Part shown: piece by piece, positions 1 through 12,630 of the stretch
Numbering within the stretch: the stretch's first letter is position 1
Layout of the letters: every line of letters begins with the position of its first letter
Assembly (NCBI RefSeq): GCF_002078875.1
Contig: NC_034414.1
Location: forward strand, 15,717,428-15,781,427
Direction: 5' to 3'
Length of the DNA: 64,000 nt
Source: Numida meleagris
Lineage: Eukaryota > Chordata > Aves > Galliformes > Numididae
The notes under the pieces: model-generated
Databases searched by the model: none
Told to the model about the DNA's origin: nothing
The model's input: only the letters and a program-made list of their open reading frames with translations
Translations under genes and position numbers: made by a program

Positions 1-71
1 GCAAAAGAAGCCGACCGAGTGCAAAAGAAGCCGACCGAGTGCAAAAGAAAGAAGCCGACCGAGTGCAGAGT
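1..71. repeat. 20-bp tandem repeat (minisatellite), truncated by window edge
   Basis: Two perfect copies of a 20-bp unit beginning GCAAAAGAAG and ending CCGACCGAGT lie at 1-20 and 21-40. A third copy at 41-64 carries a 4-bp AAAG-type expansion, and 65-71 repeats the last bases as a short partial unit. Each unit holds two CpGs, unlike the CpG-poor surroundings. The unit length is not a multiple of three, so a coding repeat is unlikely. The array starts exactly at base 1 and probably continues to the left; its full copy number cannot be seen. Confidence 0.85.
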
Positions 72-83
72 GCAAAAGTCTTT

Positions 84-3000
84 TGCTGGCATCCAGCTTA
101 AGATCTTTGCAAGTAATATGTCAGTTGCAAGTTCATGAGAGACTACCATATAGAAAAAACCTCACAATGTTGTACAGTGATGAGTTTGGGTGTGCAAAGC
201 AGCCTAGCTAAGTCAACCTAACACATCCAAAGTGAAACTCCTCGCTTGCACAGTTAGCATGTTTCCTCCCATCACCATTGCTGAGACTTTGGAAACCCTA
301 CAAAGTTCAGCACAAATATAAACAGTAAATTTGCCTCACTTCTTCTACAGAGGGACTAAATCCCTACTCCAGCTGAGAGCCTTTGGGCAGGCTCTAATTT
401 TGGTCAGCATTGATGCAAATGTGAAAGGAGAGATGCATTCATCTGAATTAGCCGCATGCAGCCTTTCACCTCACCATTTTTGTATATATAAAAATCTGTG
501 ACATACTTCCATACTAGGATCCCCAAGTCTCCAGATCTGAACACATGTATCCAACAGGGATTGTTTTCTGTCTTTTACATTATTTCACCTGACACCATGG
601 AAAAACTAGAAATACTTATATTTTCAAGTGACTGAAAACTTCCAATAGCAATGACAAAAATTAAATTTTGAAAATACTTTCCTCTTCGCATAATCACTTT
701 TTATTATTCTAAAACACAGAAAACTGAAAACAACCAGCTGATGTTATTTTTGCTTTGCAGTACTAAAAAAAAAAGTTGAAGACAAGCAAAGAGGTTGGCA
801 TTTCCACATCACACATACAGTTGAAGAATTTGTAGGCAAAGTAATGATTTAAGACCTTAAAATTCCAAGAGATGCTTCACTGGGATTGCAGCTAATAGTA
901 GGGGGGGGTGCTATTCAGTTGGCATAGTTCAAGCCAAGGCTTCTCAGAGAAGAAATGTGGTTTCTAGTAAAGTCAGCATCAACAGTTTCAGCCATAACCC
1001 TACACTTCCAGTCTAATTTTCATATTGTCTCTTTTTTCCCATTTTCACCTATTACATCCACTTACTGCTTTCCATCTTGTCCTTAGTGATTTTATCAGCA
1101 GTCACAGTTGCTACAATAATCCACACTTGCAACGTGTTAGATGGAAATTCACAGACTGGGTATGTCAGTGAGAAAAAGCATCCTTTGAGTTTACATACAG
1201 TCACAGGTGGCTCTACTTTGACTAGCTGGATCTCAGTCAACAAATGCAAGGCTCCTGATTCCCATTTCCCTTTTCCCTCTTGTACCACCTTCATCTCACA
1301 CAGGTTACATCACCAAATACACTCAGCACACAGACCAATTGCCTCATCTGTATTACAAGATTCCTGCTCTTACATAGTTGCGATGGGTTTAAACTAGCTC
1401 AGTTCTCAAGACCACACTCACAGCAGCACAGAACTCAGCATGGCCGTAACTCTCTTACAAAGCTGGGCAAATGACAGAGTGAAGACACAATGTCAGTCTT
1501 AGCCCCATGCTGCTGCATTTATTTGCTCATCTCAACAAGGCAGCATAGCTGCCGTGCAGAATGGCATACAAGGGTGAGAGCTGCTTAGTTTGGTATGAAA
1601 CCTCTAGTACTCTCTGCCAGGTTAGCTTTGGCTAAGCGTCAGTACCCACCCAATCATTCACTCATTCACCAGTTTGGAGACCAAGGACAGGGAGAAGACT
1701 GCAAGAACAGGAATAAGATAGATCATGGGTTGAGATAGAGACAGGGAGATTCTGCTTGCCAGTTACCATCACAGGCAAAACAGAGATGACTTGAGAAAAA
1801 CAACCTGTTACTCATTAAAATAGACTCAGAGAGAAACGAAAGACAAACACTGTTTTCAGTGTCTTTCTTCCCTTCCCTTCATCACTCTAGAGTGCAGCAC
1901 AGGTGGGTGGGTTTACCATCAGTACATAAGAGCTCCTCTCTGCCACTCTTTCCTTCTTAAATCTTTCCTCTGGCTCCAGAGGAGATTGCATAGCATGGGA
2001 TCTCCATGGCCATCACTACCTTTGGGAATATCCACCTGTCTCAGTGCACATCCACCATAAGCGCAGGGAATATTTGCATCACCATCAGAAAACTTCCTCC
2101 ATCCTTGGTGCTCCCTCCTCTGCTATTTTTCACCTTTTTTTTTTTTTGGTCCTCAACCTCTGCCTACATGGTGTTTTTTGCCCTTTCTTAAATACATTAA
2201 CTTATTCACGTACATCACCAAATGGCTGCTCGGCTCAGCCAATTTCAGGAGAAAATTTGATAATCTCAGTTAAAATACATAATAAAAAAGACAATCAGAA
2301 GGCATTATAAGAGATTTCAAAAGTGCTGAATTATTTTCATTTTTAAAAAGCCCCTTTTCAGGTTTTTAAACTTCAAACAAACTAGTTTGCCATTGTCAAT
2401 AATCAGAACATAGTAAGCATAAAGCATTGACTGCCAAACAGGATTTAAAACAAACAAAAATAAATCAGAACCACATTTTTCAATTCAGGAAGACAGCCTG
2501 CCAGAGGACTACAGCTGCTCAATTGGCTCAGACCAGATAACTGCAACACACGGGCCCTGGGACACACACAACATTGTCAAGCCAACACAAAACGCTGTGG
2601 CTAACCAAGGAGCAGTCAACACAAAGAAAAAGAAACCGCAGCAGCAGCAACAAAAACCTCAAAACAAATATTAAGAGATATACAAAAGCTAAGATGCATT
2701 GTTAAAGACTGTCCAGAAATAATTAACCCACAGAATCACTTTTTTTCTAAACATTTTTAATTAAGTTCTCATTCAAAAATATATTCCTGCGTTCTACCTA
2801 GTCCTTCTTCCCAGGGGATGACTGCTCCCAGCACAGCTGTAATAGCTGTAGATAGGCATTCTTCATAGAAAGCTAACAATGAGCACAAAATACAGGCTGC
2901 GCAGAAAGGACATTCTCCACAGAAACCCCACTTCTCTCCAAAAAAAACCAAGGCTCCAGCTGCCCCCAGTAATTCTAAGCCACTGCTGGATCCCAAAGCA

Positions 3001-3576
3001 GCAGTACCTTATGAAATTCAAAGTAAGAATCTTTTCAAACTCACTCCAACTTTGCCTAAGTTCCTTCTGATCCCCATCCAATTCCTGAGCTGGACACTGC
3101 ATAGGTGAGCCCTGCAGAGGAGGTTCAATGTGCACCTAACTACCAAGGGAAAGTGGCTGACACTGGCAAGCTTTTATTGGGTGTGCTCTTATGCTGTGGG
3201 ACATCATGAGTGGAACTATGAACAATGTAAGCAGGGCAGTGCTTTTAAATACATTCTTCTCTATACAATCTTCATCCTTCTTTCCTTAGCACAGACAAGA
3301 ATTCATCAGAATGCAACCCGGAAAGGTTTTGTTGCCAGTATTTTCATTTATCACAAAACCCTCAGCAGTTCTGGCAACTACCTGTATACGTGACCAAACA
3401 GACCAAGACCCTGGCTGAGCAAAGCGTGTCAGAGCACACTTTGCACAAGCCCATAACAGAGCAGAGCAGTTTCCTGCCCAGGGATTAGTGCAGGACTTGG
3501 GTGTCTGTGCTTCCAAAACCCTGTCTGGCTAGGGGATATCACTCAGTTCCCTCCAGCCTTAGCTCCCATCCCGTTT
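84..3576. other. non-coding unique sequence
   Basis: No gene is supported here. Open frames up to 106 codons occur on both strands and overlap one another, for example around 1052-1397, without domain signatures or consistent splice sites. Simple-sequence features are a G8 run at 901-908 and a T13 run at 2135-2147. No CpG island or promoter-like cluster is seen. Confidence 0.7.
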
Positions 3577-3731
3577 TGTGGATGCTCCATCCTGGGAAAC
3601 ATTCAAGGCCAGGCTGGATGTGGCTCTGGGCAGCCTGGTCTAGTGGTTGGCAACCCTGCACTCAGCAGGGGGGTTGAAACTCGATGATCTTTGAGGTCCT
3701 TTTCAACCCAGGCCATTTATGATTCTATGAT
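3577..3731 (+). mobile_element. CR1 LINE 3' fragment
   Basis: This is a 5'-truncated copy of the CR1 non-LTR retrotransposon, the main interspersed repeat of birds. It holds the diagnostic end of the element: the segment around AAGGCCAGGCTGGATG, then the GGCAGCCTGGTCTAGTGG segment, a GATCTTTGAGGTCC segment, and the terminal ATGATTCTATGAT repeat at about 3719-3731. The fragment is about 155 bp, all 3' untranslated region with no coding part. Severe 5' truncation is normal for CR1. The family assignment is from recognised sequence; the subfamily was not determined. Confidence 0.92.
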
Positions 3732-6586
3732 AAAATGGAGGCATGGATCTCCTCTCCACCACTATGCTGCTGTGACAACACACGAACACTGTAGATGAAG
3801 GGGCCCTGTTAGTACTTAGAAGAGACAGATTCAGCAAACCCTTGGGGAAGAAAGCATGTATTTTTAAATACCTAAAAAGATTAAAGAGCACCAAGTCTGA
3901 CTCTAAACCAGAGGAACAGGGCTCTTAAATCATTTTAGCATCCCTGCAAACCATCACTTGATTCAAAAGGTTTAAGTACCATTTGTCTAGCACTTTAAAG
4001 AAGGAACAGTACCAAATAGCAATGGACCTGCTACAATTTAGCACTGCTTAGATACCTGCTGAAAGCACACTTTCCAAGCAGCAATGATAACAATTCAATG
4101 AATGAGTCAATGCCTTCAGCGCACAAGATGATGAGGACACAACTAAGAGGTATTTTAAAAATCCTACTCATTCTTCTACTCAGCATAATTCTGGGAATTT
4201 ACCATAAAATGAAAAAAAATAAAAATAAAAAATACCCTGAGCCCAGAGCTGCTGCTCAGTCAATAAACATGACCAAAGACCAGAATTTAAACATGAAATA
4301 AAAACTGTAACACTGCATGAATTTGGCAGATCAGGCCCATAATTCTTTGATGTTCAATTAACTAATGGCTTTAAACAGGCATTAGCATCATAAATAATCT
4401 GTAGCGCTGCACACAGAATACTACTATTAATTTTCTTGCTTTGGCTCAAGCCTTGGGGAAAAAAGTAGTAATAAGTATCAAGTTTATTTTCCAGTCAGTA
4501 TTTTACATGTCAGACACAACAGCATGGAAGTTGCTTTCTGTAGCAGATCCTACTGATGACCCCAGAAAATGAATCCCGACATCTCGCCTCTATTCAGCAG
4601 AGCAAAGGGCTTAGGTTCCAAACTGCCTTCAAATTGCGAACCAGCACAAGCAAGGGCAATTACACCAGAGCAGCCCTGAACGCCTGCTCTTCAGAACATG
4701 TCGTAGGTTCCCTCAGGTTCACAGAAGGCACAAAGTCATTACAGCTCTTTTAGTTTGTGGATATTCAGGTGTGTGTTTGTTTTGTGGAGTTTTGTTCCCC
4801 TCCCCCCGCCCAAAGAAATATCTCCAAAACATTCCTTTTAGCTCAAACCACAGAGGCTCTCACTCAGCACTGGAATTCAAGCTCTGGTGGCAGCCATGTA
4901 GACGGTCATGCCCTGAGCAATGAGAAGGGCGAACATTGCAGCTCCTCAGTGCAGCCTGCTAGGATTACTGTTTAAATGGAGACATGGAGAATGTGAGCAC
5001 TGACACAGCCTTCCAGAGAAGAGAGCCAGGCTGGAACAAAGCTAGATTATATGACAAAGATCTGAGTGACATACCAAGAGCTGCTCTTCCCTGTAGCAGT
5101 TCAAGTTCAGGATGGAATAAGGATGGCACAAATACATTCCTTCCACAGTTTTCATTTGACCTTTGGTAGATCCCACCAGACATCTCTCCCATCTGCACTG
5201 GATTCAATGTGCCTTTTCTGTCTCCAGGACAGCCGGGCAGGGACAAAACCAGAAGTCAAAACATCTGTCAGCCTCTGCTGCCCACAGCAAAGAGTGGCTT
5301 TTTGCTTGAGAGACCAAAGCAGTGCAAAAGCATTGGCAGTAGGCCTAGATCTGCCAGGCTCTGTAGCTGGCTGAACGAGAGGGACAGATCTGACAAGGAC
5401 AAACATTTCCAGGACACTAGCTGCAAGCGCACAAACAGGCTTATGGACAAAAAGCACTTGCCCAGGAATTGCACAGAGAAATAGTGAGGACAACTCCAAA
5501 CGGGAAAGATGAATCAGCGACAAGATGACAGAGAGCAGGATGGCTGGAGCTATGCAGTGCACGAGTGGCAGCATTTCTGGGATTTAAAATTAGCCTTCTG
5601 CTGATCTCACAGCCTCAACTGCATTTCAGTTCTCACAGCCTCAATGTGCTCAGCCAAAGACAACCCTTGCTATGGGCACACGAGCCAGACAGCAGCACTG
5701 TGCCCACAACCTCCTCCCCTGTCCATCACTCTGCTGCTCTCATTCACCTTGAAGGGTCCAGCATACACTGGCTCCTGCTACAGGAGATACCCAGGAGCAG
5801 AGTGATCAGAGATAAGGGTGGAGAAGGGGAGAGGGTTGGCCACGTATCTGCCTTATGTTCCTGTCTCCAGGGTACCCCCTCAATCCCAACCAACTGGAAA
5901 ATCCTTACGTGCCCTTCTCCCTTCCTCTATCAGCAAAGATCACAGAGCAATCTTGTTTGAGTGGCATAAGCAGCCATCCAGGCCACAGTCTGTTTATCTG
6001 AGTCCATGTCATCTTCATAACATAGAAAGCACTACTAGTAAACAATAAGTAGAAAAAGATGACTTTTTTATTGTCCGGCATATGCAGGGAGTAACACATC
6101 GAGACAGCAATTTTTAGGCAGCAACGCATACCCTTCCCTCCTCTCCTTTCTCCTCAAGCCCTGTTCCTGTTTTATTTTCACGTGTCTGTCACTGCAAACA
6201 AAAGATATATGCCAAGCTAATGAAATGTCTGGGTTGTGCTGTGTGGGTGTATAAATGAGCCACCATGGCCCCTGTGTGCTCAGAGTAACTGCAGGAAACA
6301 CATTTCCAGACCTGTCAAGACTCATCACTTCTGGAAGGAATAAAAGATAACAGACTTATCATTCCACTTCAAGCAAGAAAAAAAAAAGAGGAAGGAAAAT
6401 GTACTGATAGCTAAAAGGCATGGAGAAGTTTCTGACAGGGGCCCTCTTTCCTTCCTATCATTATTAGCATGACAGATGTGTCAGGAGACCCCTAGCTCTC
6501 ATATAGTCCAATGCCTTACAAACAAAGGGCACAATACAGTCCCCTCCCAGCAGTAAGATGGGAAAAAAAAGAGAAAAGAAACATCC
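3732..6586. other. non-coding unique sequence
   Basis: No gene is supported. The stretch 4950-5970 looks somewhat GC-richer than its surroundings and holds several mutually overlapping open frames on both strands (the longest about 140 codons, minus strand, 5152-5574). Overlap on both strands without a recognisable domain argues for chance. An A-rich low-complexity patch lies at about 4208-4232. Confidence 0.65.
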
Positions 6587-6650
6587 AGAGAGATGAAGTG
6601 CCCCAGGTGGCATGACTGATCTGCAGCAGAACCAGAACCCCTAGCCACAA
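6587..6650 (-). mobile_element. MIR-type SINE fossil, reverse orientation
   Basis: The segment AGAGAGATGAAGTGCCCCAG, followed by GCATGACTGATCTGCAGCAG and AACCAGAACCC, follows the order of the reverse complement of the MIR core: the AGAGAGGTTAAGT block, the CCCAAGGTCACAC block, the GGCAGAGC block and the ATTCGAACCC block. It is strongly diverged, as expected of a SINE inactive since early amniote evolution. The assignment rests on recalled consensus features, not on an alignment. Confidence 0.55.
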
Positions 6651-8339
6651 CCACGGGAAATCCCAATTTCCCATATATGCCTTGATGTTGCAGCTGTGTG
6701 ACACTCTGCTTCCTGCCATTTCTCCATTAGTTGTCTGATCTCCTCCCCACAAAGGCTGCCAAGCTCCTGAGAACACTGCAGAAACTGAGAACACGTAAGA
6801 CCACGTAACTGCAAGGGACAGGGATGCACTATCACAGTGAGTTCAGGTTATGTTCCTCAGTTCATCCATACAAACAAATGACACGAGAGGCTCAGCTATC
6901 ATTTAGGAAAGGAATGCAACCGCCTCCTCAGTGCTTACTTAAAGCTTTCATCAGTCATTTAACTGGCCACCAAGCATACTGGGGGGAGCATACTTCCACA
7001 AGCAATATTAATAGGCATTGAGCATTTCTAATCCGCACAGAAAGCTTTGCAATTCTCAAGTGCATCTTCCACCATTTCAGGGGCCATAAATATCCTATTG
7101 TCCCCTGTAGGTCCAACACTGCTGCCCCACACTTACTGCACGCAGTCAAAGCACACATCAAGGCTAAGGAGAAGTCGACACCATACCAGCTATGCTTTGA
7201 AATGGACAGAAGTAATTCCCGACTTCCAGCTCCAAGAGCATCTGCTCTAACACAAGGTGGTGGTCTACAGGCTGGTGAGGATTTGAAAGGCTGTGATACA
7301 GCTGAGCACAAACTGCCATCATCTTTTTCTTCTCTAGAGGATAGGCTGAACACAGATACTTGAAAGCTTCCAGCTAATACATGCATAATCATTTATAACA
7401 AGAAATGCAGATTTGTTCCTTTTGATCCAGACTTCCTAGGTTCATTCCCCAAGGACATCCCTGTTTAGGCTTATGCTCTGTTCAGGAAGGAGCAAAACTT
7501 AGAAAGATTACATCTGCCCATATTTTATGAAAATCAACTACTTACCAGAGCTGTGCAAAGTAGTCAACTGGAAGCTAATTTATCTTCTGAACAAATTTCA
7601 GGAGGGCAGATCTTCCTTTCATCACCTTAAAATGTTAGCTTACAATTCTTGTCAGATCTCTAATATCTGAGCAGATCACAGAAGTCAGACTCAATGCAAG
7701 TAAGAGTTAGAGTATTCCCAACACAAAGCAATGAATGTACACAAGTGCCTGCTCCCCCCACTCCTGGGCTAGTCATGCAGTGCTACACATGCATTTCACT
7801 ATGGACTTGCCAGAATCACCCAGAATTGAATCCCAGTGCTTAGGGATTCACTCTCAGTACTGACCATAGAAAAACATGGAGCTGTGCATTGCTATTCAAA
7901 GCCTCTGATCTTCATTCTCAGTGACCTGCGGCTAGCAAACAACAAGTAAAAAAGAGAAGAAGGCTGGCTCTACTGCTGTCTTGTAAGTCATGATTGATGC
8001 TGCCAACTGCTTTCTGAGATGTGGCCAAAAAGCCAGGGCTACACCAGACGCTTACTTGTATGTCCATACTTGAAGAGCCAAGAAAAGAAATCGTGACACC
8101 AGAAATCCACTGGGGTTTTTCAATGCTAGAAATGAATGCTGTAGGGCAAATCAGTAGCTTTTTATTTTCTTGCAGGGTTTTTCCATGGTCTGGCTTACAA
8201 AAACCTACCTATTTTAAAAGAGACTCAGAGTAGGCAGACATATCTGTTAACTCAGATTCTATCTTTGTTTGCTTCACCAGTTTTAATACCTTTATCATCC
8301 TACACCCATCAAGCCAGGTAGTACTACTTTTGTCATGTT
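6651..8339. other. non-coding unique sequence with a possible MIR scrap
   Basis: No gene is supported. A 145-codon minus-strand frame at 6955-7392 has no recognisable domain. Around 7808-7842 the words GACTTGCCAGAATCACCC and GAATTGAATCCCAG resemble the reversed MIR core (CAAGGTCACAC and ATTCGAACCCAG), so a very worn SINE fragment is possible there. Nothing else structured is seen. Confidence 0.55.
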
Positions 8340-8412
8340 ATTCCTGGGAACTTAAGGCATAGAGAAGCTATTTCACTTATTTGACTTACCCAAGGACATA
8401 CAGGATAACCTG
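8340..8412 (-). mobile_element. MIR-type SINE fossil, reverse orientation
   Basis: GGAACTTAAGGCATAGAGAA, then TTGACTTACCCAAGGACATA, aligns in order with the reversed MIR core (GGAAACTGAGGCACAGAGAG, then GTGACTTGCCCAAGGTCACA), with a small insertion between the blocks. This is the clearest MIR-like match in the window. The GACTTACCC inside it would also read as a minus-strand splice donor, but this is explained by the SINE. Confidence 0.65.
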
Positions 8413-10127
8413 AGACACCAAAAATGTTAGACCAGAGTTGTCACATCATGAGCACTGGAACTGCTCTCCAGAGGCTGTTTTCTCTGTTAAGTAACTCCCA
8501 CAGAGGACGTCCCTGGTAATAACGCTCTGCTGAAACAGATCATCTTTCCTATTTACAAGTGAAGCAGAAATACAGAACTCTCATAGAAGTAATAAATTTC
8601 CAATGAGAGGTTGATGATGTGTGTTTTCCACTAGGAGTCCTCAAAGGAAGTTTATCCAGGATTCCCACCACAGTCCAGGAGTCTGCCCTTGCCAGCATTT
8701 CTGCTCCTCCATGTCTCACATACACGTTCACCCATTCTCTCTCTCACATGCTCATTAACTTTTCTTTTCTTTTGGTGAATACAAAAAGATCTAGCTCACT
8801 ATCTTCCCCACGGACACTTATACTACTCATCCCCAAGTCATGGCAAAGCAGAGTCTGTAACAAACTGTAAGGATAGGAAGCAGCAGATATAGCTGCTTTA
8901 AAATCGGCTTCGGATCACCCAAAAAGGTAGCAAACACAATCCAGTAAATAAAAAGGAGTCACACCTTTCCAAAGATCAGGGCATGCCAAACACTCCAAAG
9001 TATGCAACCTCCAAGTAGAGATGCTTCCCCCCTTCAGTTGCCAGCCCATAAATGAGGTTAGGGAGGAGGGGACCCAGGCTCCACCCCTTCCAGTTGCGCT
9101 GGTGAATCGCTCACAGCTGTGCTCCCAGGGCTGGCACACCCCTTCACCAGGTGCTCAATCACTGGTTCAAGCCATGACCTAACAGTTCCCATACACCACC
9201 TAATGTTTATTTCCCCTGTATAACACAAAACACTATGAATCTGACTTCTTTTCACACCTGTAACACATTAGTGATGCAGAGCGAAGTGAAGGAAGAGGTT
9301 TTTTTGAGTTATAAGTCTGCTGACATGGATTCATTTCTAGAGAACTTTTGGAGTAAAACTTTGGTTTTACAACCAAAGCTGTGCAGTTCTCACATACCTC
9401 CAACTCTTCATCCTCCTTTTTTCAATCTGCTGCCTGCAGATTTTGGGAAATAGCTGTTCTGCTTAATACTAGAGCAATACCTGGAAGAGTCAGCCAAAAT
9501 CAGAGCACCATCACACAAAACACAGGCAGGACACGAGGTTGGCACTTCACTGGGAGAGGAGACAAAAGAATGCAAGGACCTGAACACACTCTGTCCTCAG
9601 GGCTGCGCTGCTTGCCCAAAATACTCCATTCTGCCAAGTAATCCATGTAGTTCCTGCTATCATGCACACACTTTTCCATTCTCTTCTGCACTGAGACCAA
9701 CCTTGTCCTCTTTTGCTACTACCCTCCAGTATCTCTCATTCTTTTTTCTCATCTTCTGCCCACATATTTCACTATTTTTTTTCCAGCCTGTCCAATTTTG
9801 ATTCTGTGCTGCTCCGTGCACTCCAAATGACCTCAGAAAGCTTGCCAATAATCTTGAGGCTATTTTTTCTTGTCATACTATGCATAACACAACTTTTTGT
9901 TTAAGAGGGATCAATAGGTCTAATGTAAACAATTGTACAACATTCCTCGCTTTTCATGAGTCTGATCTACAGAACCTCTGAGCTCCCAACACTTCAGCAA
10001 ATTCCTATGGGAGATGGAGGCTGCTCAATGCTTCAGAAAAAAAACAACAGTTATTAGTTCAACTACATAAAGTCTGAGCCTAGCTTAATAGCTTCATTGC
10101 AGCTAATTTCTTCCTACAAGCTTGACT
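8413..10127. other. non-coding unique sequence
   Basis: No gene, RNA or recognisable repeat is supported. Short frames of 60-86 codons occur on both strands without domain features. The stretch 9700-9900 is pyrimidine-rich on the plus strand. Confidence 0.65.
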
Positions 10128-10240
10128 AAGAGTCAGGACTCCCATTACGTTTCTATCTCTGTTAATGACTTAATAATTCTAAGTAGCACCTGAACTTCTC
10201 AGTTTCTTTTGCAAAACAGAGGTGATCTCACGTCTGTCAC
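10128..10240 (+). mobile_element. MIR-type SINE fossil, forward orientation
   Basis: The order AAGAGTCAGGACTCC, a CTGTTAATGACTTAATAATT region, ACCTGAACTTCTCAGTTTCT and TTTTGCAAAACAGAGGTGAT follows the MIR forward core, whose matching landmarks are the AAGAGCACGGACTCTGG block, the TTACTTAACCTCTCTG block and the CCTCAGTTTCCTCATCTGTA block. It is highly diverged. The assignment is from remembered consensus features. Confidence 0.55.
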
Positions 10241-11211
10241 GGAAATGGTCAGATTTAACTCACAGTGCTCTTTGAGGTCTTCAGACATAGAGTGCTGGAA
10301 AACAAAGTGCTTTTCTCTTTTTAATAGATATGCTCTTGCATGGGACCATGTGTTGAAGAGGAATCACTCGTCGAGTGAAGGATAATTCTGTCCTTCACAT
10401 TTTCAGCTTCAAATACATTCTTGTTCTCAGTTAATTTCAATTATCTGCTTTTCCTCTCTTTATCTAGGTACAGCCTTTTTTGATGATAGTAAAGAAGCCC
10501 CCATTTTACAGTGACCTGCTACCCCAGACAGCTTTTGCCAGCAAGCCTATCAATCAAGGAAACACAGGAAACCGCTGCTTGTGACACTGGTACCAAGGAA
10601 AGAAGCACCAGTCTCCAACAGCTACAGGGAGTATACCTCTCTGAGAAAATTATACCGCAGTTTCCACTGTGTGCATTAAATAAAAGACAATTCCTACATA
10701 TCATTGTCTGAGCTAACTTTCATGCCCCTGAGAGTTTTGTAAAGTAATGAGACTATCCAGAAATTTAAAAGTTACAACCATGCAGAACGACTCACATTCC
10801 AGCTTTAATATTACAGTGACTCTTTTTTTATATGGCTGCTTCTTTCATGAGACACAAACCAGGCTTGCTGGCTTCTGTAGACCTAGAAAACAGCTTCCTG
10901 TGCACATCACCACATAGAAGCAACATAGTTCTAGCCTAAGAAGTGACATTTAGTATTCTCTACCTTAATTACACTCAGCATCTCCAACTAAGTTGAATAT
11001 CCTGTTCTGCAAGATACAAAACAGGTGCACAAAGTAAGAGAGAGTTTCTGTATCTCGAAATGTGAAAATCCCTCTGGATTCTGTGAAGAAAGGCCTCAGT
11101 ACGTTGATGTAGGAAGAATTCATTTTTTTCTTGCCTGTGAATAAAGGATGATCTGCAGTGTTCAGTGTCGACTGACAAGCAGAACTAGGCCCTAAAGGCT
11201 TTGGGACAAAG
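10241..11211. other. non-coding unique sequence
   Basis: Nothing recognisable. Two overlapping minus-strand frames near 10965-11219 and an antiparallel pair near 10511-10711 are short and lack domains. Confidence 0.65.
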
Positions 11212-11490
11212 AGAATCATAGAACGGTTTGTATTGGAAGAGACCTTAAAGATTATCCAGTTCCAACCCCTCTTCCATGGGCAGGTTTGGCACCCATCAGG
11301 ATCAGGGCCCCATCCTCCAGCCTGGCCTTGATCACCTCCAGGGATGGGGCATCCACAGCTTCTCCAGGCATACTGTTCTAGTGCCCCATCACACTTTAAG
11401 AATTTCTAGTATCTAATCTAAATCTCCCCTTTTAGTTTCAAGTCATTCCCCCCTGTCCTATCACAATCTGCCCATGCAGACACTGAAAAG
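11212..11490 (-). mobile_element. CR1 LINE 3' fragment, reverse orientation
   Basis: It begins with AGAATCATAGAACGGTTTGT, the reversed CR1 tail, followed by TTGGAAGAGACCTTAAAGAT, TCCAACCCCTCTTCCATGGG, CAGCCTGGCCTTGATCACCT, GATGGGGCATCCACAGCTTC and the TCCCCCCTGTCCTATCACAA block. It covers most of the CR1 3' untranslated region plus the last piece of the ORF2 C-terminus region. It is about 280 bp, 5'-truncated and non-autonomous. This is the best preserved of the short CR1 copies here. Confidence 0.95.
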
Positions 11491-12548
11491 TAGAAAGAGG
11501 ATGGAAAGAAAATAGAAAAAGCACAAAACCCAATGAGGCACAGAGCAAAGACTATCTCTGGGAAAGGGCGTTTGAAGAAAGAACAGCTAATAAATAAAAA
11601 GACTTTAGAGTAAAACAATATCTCAAATGATAGTGAGCATTTTGGTTACCAGGTAAAATAAAAGCCAGCCAGGCTTCTTCTGGTAAACTTTACCTAGGCT
11701 AGTGTCTAGTTCCATCTATACAATGAGCTAAACCCTCCACACCTCTGATGCAAATACAGTTTTACTTCTGGGTCAGTTAAGGTCACTTGTATCTACTCAC
11801 GCTTGTATCTCAAGGGTTTTAATTTGTCATTGCCAGCACAGCCTGAGACTACAATCATCTCATCATTTGCAGTGACTGTGAGTCTGGTTCAGAATCTCAA
11901 TGCAAGGCAAACCACTGCCAAGCTTTCCCCTTATGCACAAGCAGAAAGGATCAAGGAAATACTCAGGTTAAGGGGCGTGTGTGATCACTACCCATGTAGC
12001 AAGATCAATGTTCTTCTTCCAGCTCTTCACTGAGAAGCTAACTCTTTTCTGCCACGTACTAAACTGTACTGTACAGGAAGGAAGCAGGATATTGCAGAGC
12101 TGACTATACTGATTTACAACACAAAAATGCTCAGTTGTGCCATATGCTGAGAGCATACAATCAACTTGCTACATAACTTGCTCCAAACAGACTATAAGGT
12201 CCTTCCAGAGGCTGCAAAAGAGGAAAACAGGGAGAAGGTTTAGGCCTCCTCAGTAGCTCTTTCCCTTCCTCAGATGCCCTCTATCACCAGCACAGAGAAC
12301 AGAGATGCAGGACACTCAATGCTTCCAGCTTTGAATGAAGGAGCCCTCCTCCCATGGTAGTAAAGGGAGACTTGTGGCTAACTTGCCTGATTAACCTCAG
12401 TGATCAAAGTTAGATAACTCTCAAAAGAGCAACAAGGAAACAAAAGCGAAAACAAACAAAAAACCCACAACCTAACACACTCTACAAGTAAACAGTAGAA
12501 CTACAGTGTTTCCAAGGTACTCTGGTTTCTTTCAGGCTCAGATGTGTG
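11491..12548. other. non-coding unique sequence
   Basis: Nothing recognisable. Frames of 60-76 codons (11803-12033 plus, 11968-12156 minus) overlap each other and carry no domain signature. An A-rich patch lies at about 12433-12470. Confidence 0.65.
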
Positions 12549-12630
12549 AAATAATTTAGGTTTGAAGGGACCTCTGGACCTTAGCTAGTTCAACTCCTTT
12601 CTCAAAGCAGGTCCAGCTGGATCACATCAC
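12549..12630 (-). mobile_element. old CR1 LINE 3' fragment, reverse orientation
   Basis: AAATAATTTAGGTTTGAAGG, then GACCTCTGGACC, AGTTCAACTCCTTTCTCAAA and GCAGGTCCAGCTGG match the reversed 3' end of an older CR1 subfamily (the landmark order GGTTGGAAGGGACCTC, TCCAACTCCTGCTCAAAGCAG). It is more diverged than the 11.2 kb copy and lacks the terminal ATCATAGAATC repeat in clean form. Confidence 0.75.

Noticed and set aside
1..64. Direct repeats that might suggest a CRISPR array
   Set aside because: Units are contiguous with no spacers, and the window is vertebrate DNA.
1052..1294. Minus-strand frame with a possible acceptor and GTAAGT donor near its 3' end
   Set aside because: The acceptor tract is poor and the peptide unrecognised; weaker than the candidates reported.
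5152..5574. 140-codon minus-strand frame
   Set aside because: Several frames on both strands overlap here in a locally GC-richer patch, which lowers stop frequency; no domain recognised.
6955..7392. 145-codon minus-strand frame
   Set aside because: No domain, irregular Cys/Trp content, antiparallel frame overlaps it, no consistent splice or start signals.
7540..7600. Strong minus-strand donor CTCTG then GTAAGTAG
   Set aside because: All frames upstream of it are closed back to the nearest acceptors.
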